Part shown: positions 37,475 through 48,671 of the stretch, piece after piece
How the letters are laid out: every line of letters starts with the position of its first letter
How positions within the stretch are numbered: the first letter of the stretch is position 1
Source of the DNA: Embiotoca jacksoni
Taxonomy: Eukaryota > Chordata > Actinopteri > Embiotocidae
Direction of reading: 5' to 3'
Length of the DNA: 64,000 bases
Assembly (NCBI GenBank): GCA_022577435.1
Contig: JAKOON010000016.1
Coordinates: forward strand, 15,446,159-15,510,158
Program-made: the position numbers and the translations under genes
Notes under the pieces: generated by a model
Told to the model about the DNA's origin: nothing
Seen by the model: only the letters and a program-made list of their open reading frames with translations
Database searches by the model: none

Positions 37475-38339
37475 CTTAAACTAAGTGTTTACGAACAAAT
37501 TTCTTCATCAGTACTATGGCAAATGGGATAAACTACATGGACAAAGTGGTTTCAAGTCACTTTGTATGGACAATTTCACAGGAAACACAATGTTTCAAAA
37601 ACAGCCTTATCTCAGCGAGAGAAGCTCAAAAACAGCATAAAACTGGATTACAGTGCCACGGCTTAAACTAAGTGTTTATGAACAAATTTCTTCATCAGCA
37701 AATGGGATACACTACATGGCTAACGTGGCTTCACTTTGTGTCTGCAATTACACAGAAAACAGCATTTCAAGTCTCACTTTCTCAGCCTAATGTAAAACTG
37801 CATTACAGTGCCATGGCTTAAACTAAGTATTTACGAACAAATTTCTTCATCAGTTCTATGGCAAATGGGATAAACTACATGGACAAAGTGGCTTCAAGTC
37901 ACTTTGTGTCTGCAATTAGACAGAAAACAGCATTTCAATTCTCACTTTCTCAGCCTAATATAAGACTGCATCACAGCGCCACGGCTTAAACTAAGTGTTT
38001 ACGAACAAATTTCTTCATCAGTACTATGGCAAATGGGATAAACTACATGGACAAAGTGGCTTCAAGTCACTTTGTGTCTGCAATTACACAGAAAACAGCA
38101 TTTCAATTCTCACTTTCTCAGCGTAATATAAAACTGCATCACAGCGCCACGGCTTAAACTAAGTGTTTACAAACAAGTTTCATACTCAGAACGTTGGCAA
38201 ACGGAATACACTACATGGGCAAAGTGGTTTCAAATCACTTTGTGTGTACAATTTCACAGGAAACACAATGTTTCAAAAACAGCCTTATCTCAGCGAGAGA
38301 AGCTCAAAAACAGCATAAAACTGCATCACAGCGCCCCGG
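37475..38339 (+). repeat. 865-bp pentamer, copy 2, with private substitutions
   Basis: Tandem copy of 36610-37474 with the same monomer order. It has several changes not seen in equivalent monomers elsewhere: GCCATGG at the end of the C', CAGCGTAAT, AAACGGAAT, GTGTGTACA and GCCCCGGC. The D keeps TTATCTCAG and CATAAAACTGCATC rather than TTATATCAG, so its tail may come from another D. Confidence 0.88.
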
Positions 38340-39017
38340 CTTAAACTAAGTGTTTACGAACAAATTTCTTCATCAGTACTATGGCAAATGGGATAAACTA
38401 CAAGGACAAAGTGGCTTCAAGTCACTTTGTGTCTGCAATTAGACAGAAAACAGCATTTCAATTCTCACTTTCTCAGCCTAATTTAAAACTGCATCGCAGC
38501 GCCACGGCTTAAACTAAGTGTTTATGAACAAATTTCTTCATCAGCAAATGGGATACACTACATGGCTAACGTGGCTTCACTTTGTGTCTGCAATTACACA
38601 GAAAACAGCATTTCAAGTCTCACTTTCTCAGCCTAATATAAAACTGCATCACAGCGCCACGGCTTAAACTAAGTGTTTACAAACAAGTTTCATACTCAGA
38701 ACGTTGGCAAATGGAATACACTACATGGGCAAAGTGGTTTCAAATCACTTTGTGTGGACAATTTCACAGGAAACACAATGTTTCAAAAACAGCCTTATCT
38801 CAGCGAGAGAAGCTCAAAAACAGCATAAAACTGCATCACAGCGCCACGGCTTAAACTAAGTGTTTACGAACAAATTTCTTCATCAGTACTATGGCAAATG
38901 GGATAAACTACAAGGACAAAGTGGCTTCAAGTCACTTTGTGTCTGCAATTAGACAGAAAACAGCATTTCAATTCTCACTTTCTCAGCCTAATTTAAAACT
39001 GCATCACAGCGCCACGG

Positions 39018-39726
39018 CTTAAACTAAGTGTTTACGAACAAATTTCTTCATCAGTACTATGGCAAATGGGATAAACTACATGGACAAAGTGGCTTCAAGT
39101 CACTTTGTGTGGACAATTTCACAGGAAACACAATGTTTCAAAAACAGCCTTATCTCAGCGAGAGAAGCTCAAAAACAGTGTAAAACTGCATTACAGTGCC
39201 ACGGCTTAAACTTAGTGTTTACGAACAATTTCTTCATCAGTACTATGGCAAATGGGATAAACTACATGGACAAAGTGGTTTCAAGTCACTTTGTGTGGAC
39301 AAATTCACAGGAAACACAATGTTTCAAAAACAGCCTTATCTCATCGAGAGAAGCTCAAAAACAGCATAAAACTGCATTACAGTGCCACGACTTAAACTAA
39401 GTGTTTCTGAACAAATTTCTTCATCAATACTATGGCAAATGGGATAAACTACAAGGACAAAGTGGCTTCAAGTCACTTTGTGTCTGCAATTACACAGAAA
39501 ACAGCATTTCAATTCTCACTTTCTCAGCCTAATATAAAACTGCATCACAGCGCCACGGCTTAAACTAAGTGTTTACGAACAAATTTCTTCATCAGTACTA
39601 TGGCAAATGGGATAAACTACAAGGACAAAGTGGCTTCAAGTCACTTTGTGTCTGCAATTAGACAGAAAACAGCATTTCAATTCTCACTTTCTCAGCCTAA
39701 TTTAAAACTGCATCACAGCGCCACGG
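39018..39726 (+). repeat. 709-bp submodule (Bm-B'-Ak-Ak), first of a tandem pair
   Basis: Four monomers, 187+186+168+168 bp. The first three repeat at once at 39727-40267. The pair is present in the HOR copies at 39018, 43929, 51458 and 56369, but only a single Bm-B'-Ak is present in those at 48672 and 61280. Presence or absence of this 709-bp unit is therefore a structural marker for HOR subtypes. Confidence 0.9.
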
Positions 39727-42700
39727 CTTAAACTAAGTGTTTACGAACAAATTTCTTCATCAGTACTATGGCAAATGGGATAAACTACATGGACAAAGTG
39801 GCTTCAAGTCACTTTGTGTGGACAATTTCACAGGAAACACAATGTTTCAAAAACAGCCTTATCTCAGCGAGAGAAGCTCAAAAACAGTGTAAAACTGCAT
39901 TACAGTGCCACGGCTTAAACTTAGTGTTTACGAACAATTTCTTCATCAGTACTATGGCAAATGGGATAAACTACATGGACAAAGTGGTTTCAAGTCACTT
40001 TGTGTGGACAAATTCACAGGAAACACAATGTTTCAAAAACAGCCTTATCTCATCGAGAGAAGCTCAAAAACAGCATAAAACTGCATTACAGTGCCACGAC
40101 TTAAACTAAGTGTTTCTGAACAAATTTCTTCATCAATACTATGGCAAATGGGATAAACTACAAGGACAAAGTGGCTTCAAGTCACTTTGTGTCTGCAATT
40201 ACACAGAAAACAGCATTTCAATTCTCACTTTCTCAGCCTAATATAAAACTGCATCACAGCGCCACGGCTTAAACTAAGTGTTTACGAACAAATTTCTTCA
40301 TCAGTACTATGGCAAATGGGATAAACTACATGGACAAAGTGGTTTCAAGTCACTTTGTATGGACAATTTCACAGGAAACACAATGTTTCAAAAACAGCCT
40401 TATCTCAGCGAGAGAAGCTCAAAAACAGCATAAAACTGGATTACAGTGCCACGGCTTAAACTAAGTGTTTATGAACAAATTTCTTCATCAGCAAATGGGA
40501 TACACTACATGGCTAACGTGGCTTCACTTTGTGTCTGCAATTACACAGAAAACAGCATTTCAATTCTCACTTTCTCAGCCTAATATAAAACTGCATCACA
40601 GCGCCACGGCTTAAACTAAGTGTTTACGAACAAATTTCTTCATCAGTACTATGGCAAATGGGATAAACTACATGGACAAAGTGGTTTCAAGTCACTTTGT
40701 ATGGACAATTTCACAGGAAACACAATGTTTCAAAAACAGCCTTATCTCAGCGAGAGAAGCTCAAAAACAGCATAAAACTGGATTACAGTGCCACGGCTTA
40801 AACTAAGTGTTTATGAACAAATTTCTTCATCAGCAAATGGGATACACTACATGGCTAACGTGGCTTCACTTTGTGTCTGCAATTACACAGAAAACAGCAT
40901 TTCAAGTCTCACTTTCTCAGCCTAATGTAAAACTGCATTACAGTGCCACGGCTTAAACTAAGTATTTACGAACAAATTTCTTCATCAGTTCTATGGCAAA
41001 TGGGATAAACTACATGGACAAAGTGGCTTCAAGTCACTTTGTGTCTGCAATTAGACAGAAAACAGCATTTCAATTCTCACTTTCTCAGCCTAATATAAGA
41101 CTGCATCACAGCGCCACGGCTTAAACTAAGTGTTTACGAACAAATTTCTTCATCAGTACTATGGCAAATGGGATAAACTACATGGACAAAGTGGCTTCAA
41201 GTCACTTTGTGTCTGCAATTACACAGAAAACAGCATTTCAATTCTCACTTTCTCAGCCTAATATAAAACTGCATCACAGCGCCACGGCTTAAACTAAGTG
41301 TTTACAAACAAGTTTCATACTCAGAACGTTGGCAAATGGAATACACTACATGGGCAAAGTGGTTTCAAATCACTTTGTGTGGACAATTTCACAGGAAACA
41401 CAATGTTTCAAAAACAGCCTTATATCAGCGAGAGAAGCTCAAATACAGTATAAAACTGCATTACAGTGCCACGGCTTAAACTAAGTGTTTACGAACAAAT
41501 TTCTTCATCAGTACTATGGCAAATGGGATAAACTACATGGACAAAGTGGTTTCAAGTCACTTTGTATGGACAATTTCACAGGAAACACAATGTTTCAAAA
41601 ACAGCCTTATCTCAGCGAGAGAAGCTCAAAAACAGCATAAAACTGGATTACAGTGCCACGGCTTAAACTAAGTGTTTATGAACAAATTTCTTCATCAGCA
41701 AATGGGATACACTACATGGCTAACGTGGCTTCACTTTGTGTCTGCAATTACACAGAAAACAGCATTTCAAGTCTCACTTTCTCAGCCTAATGTAAAACTG
41801 CATTACAGTGCCACGGCTTAAACTAAGTATTTACGAACAAATTTCTTCATCAGTTCTATGGCAAATGGGATAAACTACATGGACAAAGTGGCTTCAAGTC
41901 ACTTTGTGTCTGCAATTATACAGAAAACAGCATTTCAATTCTCACTTTCTCAGCCTAATATAAAACTGCATCACAGCGCCACGGCTTAAACTAAGTGTTT
42001 ACAAACAAGTTTCATACTCAGAACGTTGGCAAATGGAATACACTACATGGGCAAAGTGGTTTCAAATCACTTTGTGTGGACAATTTCACAGGAAACACAA
42101 TGTTTCAAAAACAGCCTTATCTCAGCGAGAGAAGCTCAAAAACAGCATAAAACTGCATCACAGCGCCACGGCTTAAACTAAGTGTTTACGAACAAATTTC
42201 TTCATCAGTACTATGGCAAATGGGATAAACTACAAGGACAAAGTGGCTTCAAGTCACTTTGTGTCTGCAATTAGACAGAAAACAGCATTTCAATTCTCAC
42301 TTTCTCAGCCTAATTTAAAACTGCATCACAGCGCCACGGCTTAAACTAAGTGTTTACGAACAAATTTCTTCATCAGTACTATGGCAAATGGGATAAACTA
42401 CATGGACAAAGTGGCTTCAAGTCACTTTGTGTGGACAATTTCACAGGAAACACAATGTTTCAAAAACAGCCTTATCTCAGCGAGAGAAGCTCCAAAACAG
42501 CATAAAACTGCATCACAGTGCCACGGCTTAAACTAAGTGTTTACGAACAAATTTCTACATCAGTACTATGGCAAATGAGATAAACTACTTGGACAAAGTG
42601 GCTTCAAGTCACTTTGTGTGGACAATTTCACAGGAAACACAATGTTTCAAAAACAGCCTTATCTCAGCGAGAGAAGCTCAAATACAGCATAAAACTGCAT

Positions 42701-42868
42701 TACAGTGCCACGGCTTAAACTAAGTGTTTACGAACAAATTTCTTCATCAGCAAATGGGATACACTACATGGCTAACGTGGCTTCACTTTGTGTCTGCAAT
42801 TACACAGAAAACAGCATTTCAAGTCTCACTTTCTCAGCCTAATGTAAAACTGCATCACACCGCCACGG

Positions 42869-43429
42869 CTTAAACTAAGTGTTTACAAACAAGTTTCATA
42901 CTCAGAACGTTGGCAAATGGAATACACTACATGGGCAAAGTGGTTTCAAATCACTTTGTGTGGACAATTTCACAGGAAACACAATGTTTCAAAAACAGCC
43001 TTATCTCAGCGAGAGAAGCTCAAAAACAGCATAAAACTGCATCACGGCGCCACGGCTTAAACTAAGTGTTTACAAACAAGTTTCATACTCAGAACGTTGG
43101 CAAATGGAATACACTACATGGGCAAAGTGGTTTCAAATCACTTTGTGTGGACAATTTCACAGGAAACACAATGTTTCAAAAACAGCCTTATCTCAGCGAG
43201 AGAAGCTCAAAAACAGCATAAAACTGCATCACAGCGCCACGGCTTAAACTAAGTGTTTACAAACAAGTTTCATACTCAGAACGTTGGCAAATGGAATACA
43301 CTACATGGGCAAAGTGGTTTCAAATCACTTTGTGTGGACAATTTCACAGGAAACACAATGTTTCAAAAACAGCCTTATCTCAGCGAGAGAAGCTCAAAAA
43401 CAGCATAAAACTGCATCACAGCGCCACGG
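42869..43429 (+). repeat. Run of three consecutive D monomers
   Basis: D monomers at 42869, 43056 and 43243, 187 bp each, the first ending CATCACGGCGCC and the others CATCACAGCGCC. The left domain has at most D-D pairs. The triple and its CACGGCG marker recur in the other complete HOR copies (from 47780, 55307 and 60218), so it was fixed before the 28-mer was amplified. Confidence 0.88.
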
Positions 43430-43765
43430 CTTAAACTAAGTGTTTACGAACAAATTTCTTCATCAGTACTATGGCAAATGGGATAAACTACAAGGACAAA
43501 GTGGCTTCAAGTCACTTTGTGTCTGCAATTAGACAGAAAACAGCATTTCAATTCTCACTTTCTCAGCCTAATTTAAAACTGCATCACAGCGCCACGGCTT
43601 AAACTAAGTGTTTACGAACAAATTTCTTCATCAGTACTATGGCAAATGGGATAAACTACATGGACAAAGTGGCTTCAAGTCACTTTGTGTCTGCAATTAG
43701 ACAGAAAACAGCATTTCAATTCTCACTTTCTCAGCCTAATATAAAACTGCATTACAGTGCCACGG

Positions 43766-43928
43766 CTTAAACTAAGTGTTTCTGAACAAATTTCTTCATC
43801 AGTACTATGGCAAATGGGATAAACTACATGGACAAAGTGGCTTCACTTTGTGTCTGCAATTACACAGAAAACAGCATTTCAAGTCTCACTTTCTCAGCCT
43901 AATTTAAAACTGCATCACAGCGCCACGG
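43766..43928 (+). repeat. Class E monomer (163 bp)
   Basis: Front as in A (TTTCTGAAC, AGTACTATGG, ACATGGACAAAGTGG), then the C-type 5-bp deletion (GGCTTCACTTTG) with C-type CAAGTCTCAC, then an Ak-like ATTTAAAACTGCATC ending. It is best read as a chimera switching from A to C at the palindrome centre. It occurs once per 28-mer, also at 48509 (with TTTACG), 56206 and 61117, always directly before Bm. Confidence 0.9.
43832..43851. other. Tight perfect hairpin motif in class E
   Basis: The 5-bp deletion brings ACAAAGTG (43832-43839) and CACTTTGT (43844-43851) to either side of a four-base spacer GCTT, giving an 8-bp perfect inverted repeat without mismatch. The same deletion in class C is accompanied by CTAACGTG in the left arm, leaving only five of eight pairs. 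Confidence 0.85.
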
Positions 43929-46900
43929 CTTAAACTAAGTGTTTACGAACAAATTTCTTCATCAGTACTATGGCAAATGGGATAAACTACATGGACAAAG
44001 TGGCTTCAAGTCACTTTGTGTGGACAATTTCACAGGAAACACAATGTTTCAAAAACAGCCTTATCTCAGCGAGAGAAGCTCAAAAACAGTGTAAAACTGC
44101 ATTACAGTGCCACGGCTTAAACTTAGTGTTTACGAACAATTTCTTCATCAGTACTATGGCAAATGGGATAAACTACATGGACAAAGTGGTTTCAAGTCAC
44201 TTTGTGTGGACAAATTCACAGGAAACACAATGTTTCAAAAACAGCCTTATCTCATCGAGAGAAGCTCAAAAACAGCATAAAACTGCATTACAGTGCCACG
44301 ACTTAAACTAAGTGTTTCTGAACAAATTTCTTCATCAATACTATGGCAAATGGGATAAACTACAAGGACAAAGTGGCTTCAAGTCACTTTGTGTCTGCAA
44401 TTACACAGAAAACAGCATTTCAATTCTCACTTTCTCAGCCTAATATAAAACTGCATCACAGCGCCACGGCTTAAACTAAGTGTTTACGAACAAATTTCTT
44501 CATCAGTACTATGGCAAATGGGATAAACTACAAGGACAAAGTGGCTTCAAGTCACTTTGTGTCTGCAATTAGACAGAAAACAGCATTTCAATTCTCACTT
44601 TCTCAGCCTAATTTAAAACTGCATCACAGCGCCACGGCTTAAACTAAGTGTTTACGAACAAATTTCTTCATCAGTACTATGGCAAATGGGATAAACTACA
44701 TGGACAAAGTGGCTTCAAGTCACTTTGTGTGGACAATTTCACAGGAAACACAATGTTTCAAAAACAGCCTTATCTCAGCGAGAGAAGCTCAAAAACAGTG
44801 TAAAACTGCATTACAGTGCCACGGCTTAAACTTAGTGTTTACGAACAATTTCTTCATCAGTACTATGGCAAATGGGATAAACTACATGGACAAAGTGGTT
44901 TCAAGTCACTTTGTGTGGACAAATTCACAGGAAACACAATGTTTCAAAAACAGCCTTATCTCATCGAGAGAAGCTCAAAAACAGCATAAAACTGCATTAC
45001 AGTGCCACGACTTAAACTAAGTGTTTCTGAACAAATTTCTTCATCAATACTATGGCAAATGGGATAAACTACAAGGACAAAGTGGCTTCAAGTCACTTTG
45101 TGTCTGCAATTACACAGAAAACAGCATTTCAATTCTCACTTTCTCAGCCTAATATAAAACTGCATCACAGCGCCACGGCTTAAACTAAGTGTTTACGAAC
45201 AAATTTCTTCATCAGTACTATGGCAAATGGGATAAACTACATGGACAAAGTGGTTTCAAGTCACTTTGTATGGACAATTTCACAGGAAACACAATGTTTC
45301 AAAAACAGCCTTATCTCAGCGAGAGAAGCTCAAAAACAGCATAAAACTGGATTACAGTGCCACGGCTTAAACTAAGTGTTTATGAACAAATTTCTTCATC
45401 AGCAAATGGGATACACTACATGGCTAACGTGGCTTCACTTTGTGTCTGCAATTACACAGAAAACAGCATTTCAATTCTCACTTTCTCAGCCTAATATAAA
45501 ACTGCATCACAGCGCCACGGCTTAAACTAAGTGTTTACGAACAAATTTCTTCATCAGTACTATGGCAAATGGGATAAACTACATGGACAAAGTGGTTTCA
45601 AGTCACTTTGTATGGACAATTTCACAGGAAACACAATGTTTCAAAAACAGCCTTATCTCAGCGAGAGAAGCTCAAAAACAGCATAAAACTGGATTACAGT
45701 GCCACGGCTTAAACTAAGTGTTTATGAACAAATTTCTTCATCAGCAAATGGGATACACTACATGGCTAACGTGGCTTCACTTTGTGTCTGCAATTACACA
45801 GAAAACAGCATTTCAAGTCTCACTTTCTCAGCCTAATGTAAAACTGCATTACAGTGCCACGGCTTAAACTAAGTATTTACGAACAAATTTCTTCATCAGT
45901 TCTATGGCAAATGGGATAAACTACATGGACAAAGTGGCTTCAAGTCACTTTGTGTCTGCAATTAGACAGAAAACAGCATTTCAATTCTCACTTTCTCAGC
46001 CTAATATAAGACTGCATCACAGCGCCACGGCTTAAACTAAGTGTTTACGAACAAATTTCTTCATCAGTACTATGGCAAATGGGATAAACTACATGGACAA
46101 AGTGGCTTCAAGTCACTTTGTGTCTGCAATTACACAGAAAACAGCATTTCAATTCTCACTTTCTCAGCCTAATATAAAACTGCATCACAGCGCCACGGCT
46201 TAAACTAAGTGTTTACAAACAAGTTTCATACTCAGAACGTTGGCAAATGGAATACACTACATGGGCAAAGTGGTTTCAAATCACTTTGTGTGGACAATTT
46301 CACAGGAAACACAATGTTTCAAAAACAGCCTTATATCAGCGAGAGAAGCTCAAATACAGTATAAAACTGCATTACAGTGCCACGGCTTAAACTAAGTGTT
46401 TACGAACAAATTTCTTCATCAGTACTATGGCAAATGGGATAAACTACATGGACAAAGTGGTTTCAAGTCACTTTGTATGGACAATTTCACAGGAAACACA
46501 ATGTTTCAAAAACAGCCTTATCTCAGCGAGAGAAGCTCAAAAACAGCATAAAACTGGATTACAGTGCCACGGCTTAAACTAAGTGTTTATGAACAAATTT
46601 CTTCATCAGCAAATGGGATACACTACATGGCTAACGTGGCTTCACTTTGTGTCTGCAATTACACAGAAAACAGCATTTCAAGTCTCACTTTCTCAGCCTA
46701 ATGTAAAACTGCATTACAGTGCCACGGCTTAAACTAAGTATTTACGAACAAATTTCTTCATCAGTTCTATGGCAAATGGGATAAACTACATGGACAAAGT
46801 GGCTTCAAGTCACTTTGTGTCTGCAATTATACAGAAAACAGCATTTCAATTCTCACTTTCTCAGCCTAATATAAAACTGCATCACAGCGCCACGGCTTAA

Positions 46901-48671
46901 ACTAAGTGTTTACAAACAAGTTTCATACTCAGAACGTTGGCAAATGGAATACACTACATGGGCAAAGTGGTTTCAAATCACTTTGTGTGGACAATTTCAC
47001 AGGAAACACAATGTTTCAAAAACAGCCTTATCTCAGCGAGAGAAGCTCAAAAACAGCATAAAACTGCATCACAGCGCCACGGCTTAAACTAAGTGTTTAC
47101 GAACAAATTTCTTCATCAGTACTATGGCAAATGGGATAAACTACAAGGACAAAGTGGCTTCAAGTCACTTTGTGTCTGCAATTAGACAGAAAACAGCATT
47201 TCAATTCTCACTTTCTCAGCCTAATTTAAAACTGCATCACAGCGCCACGGCTTAAACTAAGTGTTTACGAACAAATTTCTTCATCAGTACTATGGCAAAT
47301 GGGATAAACTACATGGACAAAGTGGCTTCAAGTCACTTTGTGTGGACAATTTCACAGGAAACACAATGTTTCAAAAACAGCCTTATCTCAGCGAGAGAAG
47401 CTCCAAAACAGCATAAAACTGCATCACAGCGCCACGGCTTAAACTAAGTGTTTACGAACAAATTTCTACATCAGTACTATGGCAAATGAGATAAACTACT
47501 TGGACAAAGTGGCTTCAAGTCACTTTGTGTGGACAATTTCACAGGAAACACAATGTTTCAAAAACAGCCTTATCTCAGCGAGAGAAGCTCAAATACAGCA
47601 TAAAACTGCATTACAGTGCCACGGCTTAAACTAAGTGTTTACGAACAAATTTCTTCATCAGCAAATGGGATACACTACATGGCTAACGTGGCTTCACTTT
47701 GTGTCTGCAATTACACAGAAAACAGCATTTCAAGTCTCACTTTCTCAGCCTAATGTAAAACTGCATCACACCGCCACGGCTTAAACTAAGTGTTTACAAA
47801 CAAGTTTCATACTCAGAACGTTGGCAAATGGAATACACTACATGGGCAAAGTGGTTTCAAATCACTTTGTGTGGACAATTTCACAGGAAACACAATGTTT
47901 CAAAAACAGCCTTATCTCAGCGAGAGAAGCTCAAAAACAGCATAAAACTGCATCACGGCGCCACGGCTTAAACTAAGTGTTTACAAACAAGTTTCATACT
48001 CAGAACGTTGGCAAATGGAATACACTACATGGGCAAAGTGGTTTCAAATCACTTTGTGTGGACAATTTCACAGGAAACACAATGTTTCAAAAACAGCCTT
48101 ATCTCAGCGAGAGAAGCTCAAAAACAGCATAAAACTGCATCACAGCGCCACGGCTTAAACTAAGTGTTTACAAACAAGTTTCATACTCAGAACGTTGGCA
48201 AATGGAATACACTACATGGGCAAAGTGGTTTCAAATCACTTTGTGTGGACAATTTCACAGGAAACACAATGTTTCAAAAACAGCCTTATCTCAGCGAGAG
48301 AAGCTCAAAAACAGCATAAAACTGCATCACAGCGCCACGGCTTAAACTAAGTGTTTACGAACAAATTTCTTCATCAGTACTATGGCAAATGGGATAAACT
48401 ACAAGGACAAAGTGGCTTCAAGTCACTTTGTGTCTGCAATTAGACAGAAAACAGCATTTCAATTCTCACTTTCTCAGCCTAATTTAAAACTGCATCACAG
48501 CGCCACGGCTTAAACTAAGTGTTTACGAACAAATTTCTTCATCAGTACTATGGCAAATGGGATAAACTACATGGACAAAGTGGCTTCACTTTGTGTCTGC
48601 AATTACACAGAAAACAGCATTTCAAGTCTCACTTTCTCAGCCTAATTTAAAACTGCATCACAGCGCCACGG
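43929..48671 (+). repeat. 28-mer HOR, copy 2, one monomer short (4,743 bp)
   Basis: Same order as 39018-43928 but 27 monomers: the Am before E is missing, and E at 48509 opens TTTACG (an Am mark) instead of TTTCTG. The 168-bp deletion thus fused the front of Am to the rest of E. Other starts: 43929 Bm, 44116 B', 44302 Ak, 44470 Ak, 44638 Bm, then on as in copy 1 offset by 4,911 to 48341 Ak and 48509 E. Position 47430 is C (CACAGCG). Confidence 0.92.

Larger units (their letters stand above)
34519..39017 (+). repeat. Transition zone between two HOR domains (26 monomers)
   Basis: Monomer starts: 34519 Bs, 34706 C, 34861 D, 35048 Ak, 35216 Bg (187), 35403 Am, 35571 Bt, 35758 C', 35913 Bt, 36100 C', 36255 Am, 36423 D (TTATTTCAG), 36610 Bt, 36797 C', 36952 Am, 37120 Am, 37288 D (TTATATCAG), 37475 Bt, 37662 C', 37817 Am, 37985 Am, 38153 D, 38340 Ak, 38508 C', 38663 D, 38850 Ak. 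Subtypes absent to the left (ACTTGG, GTATGG with CTGGATTA, TTTATGAAC, TATTTACG, ATATAAGAC) first appear here. The order is irregular until the 28-mer starts. Confidence 0.88.
39018..43928 (+). repeat. 28-mer HOR, copy 1 (4,911 bp)
   Basis: Monomer starts: 39018 Bm, 39205 B', 39391 Ak, 39559 Ak, 39727 Bm, 39914 B', 40100 Ak, 40268 Bt, 40455 C', 40610 Bt, 40797 C', 40952 Am, 41120 Am, 41288 D, 41475 Bt, 41662 C', 41817 Am (ATTATAC), 41985 D, 42172 Ak, 42340 Bm (GCTCC), 42527 Bs, 42714 C, 42869 D (CACGGCG), 43056 D, 43243 D, 43430 Ak, 43598 Am, 43766 E. The lengths sum to 4,911. Position 42519 is T (CACAGTG), shared with the copy at 51458 but not with those at 43929 and 56369. Confidence 0.93.
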
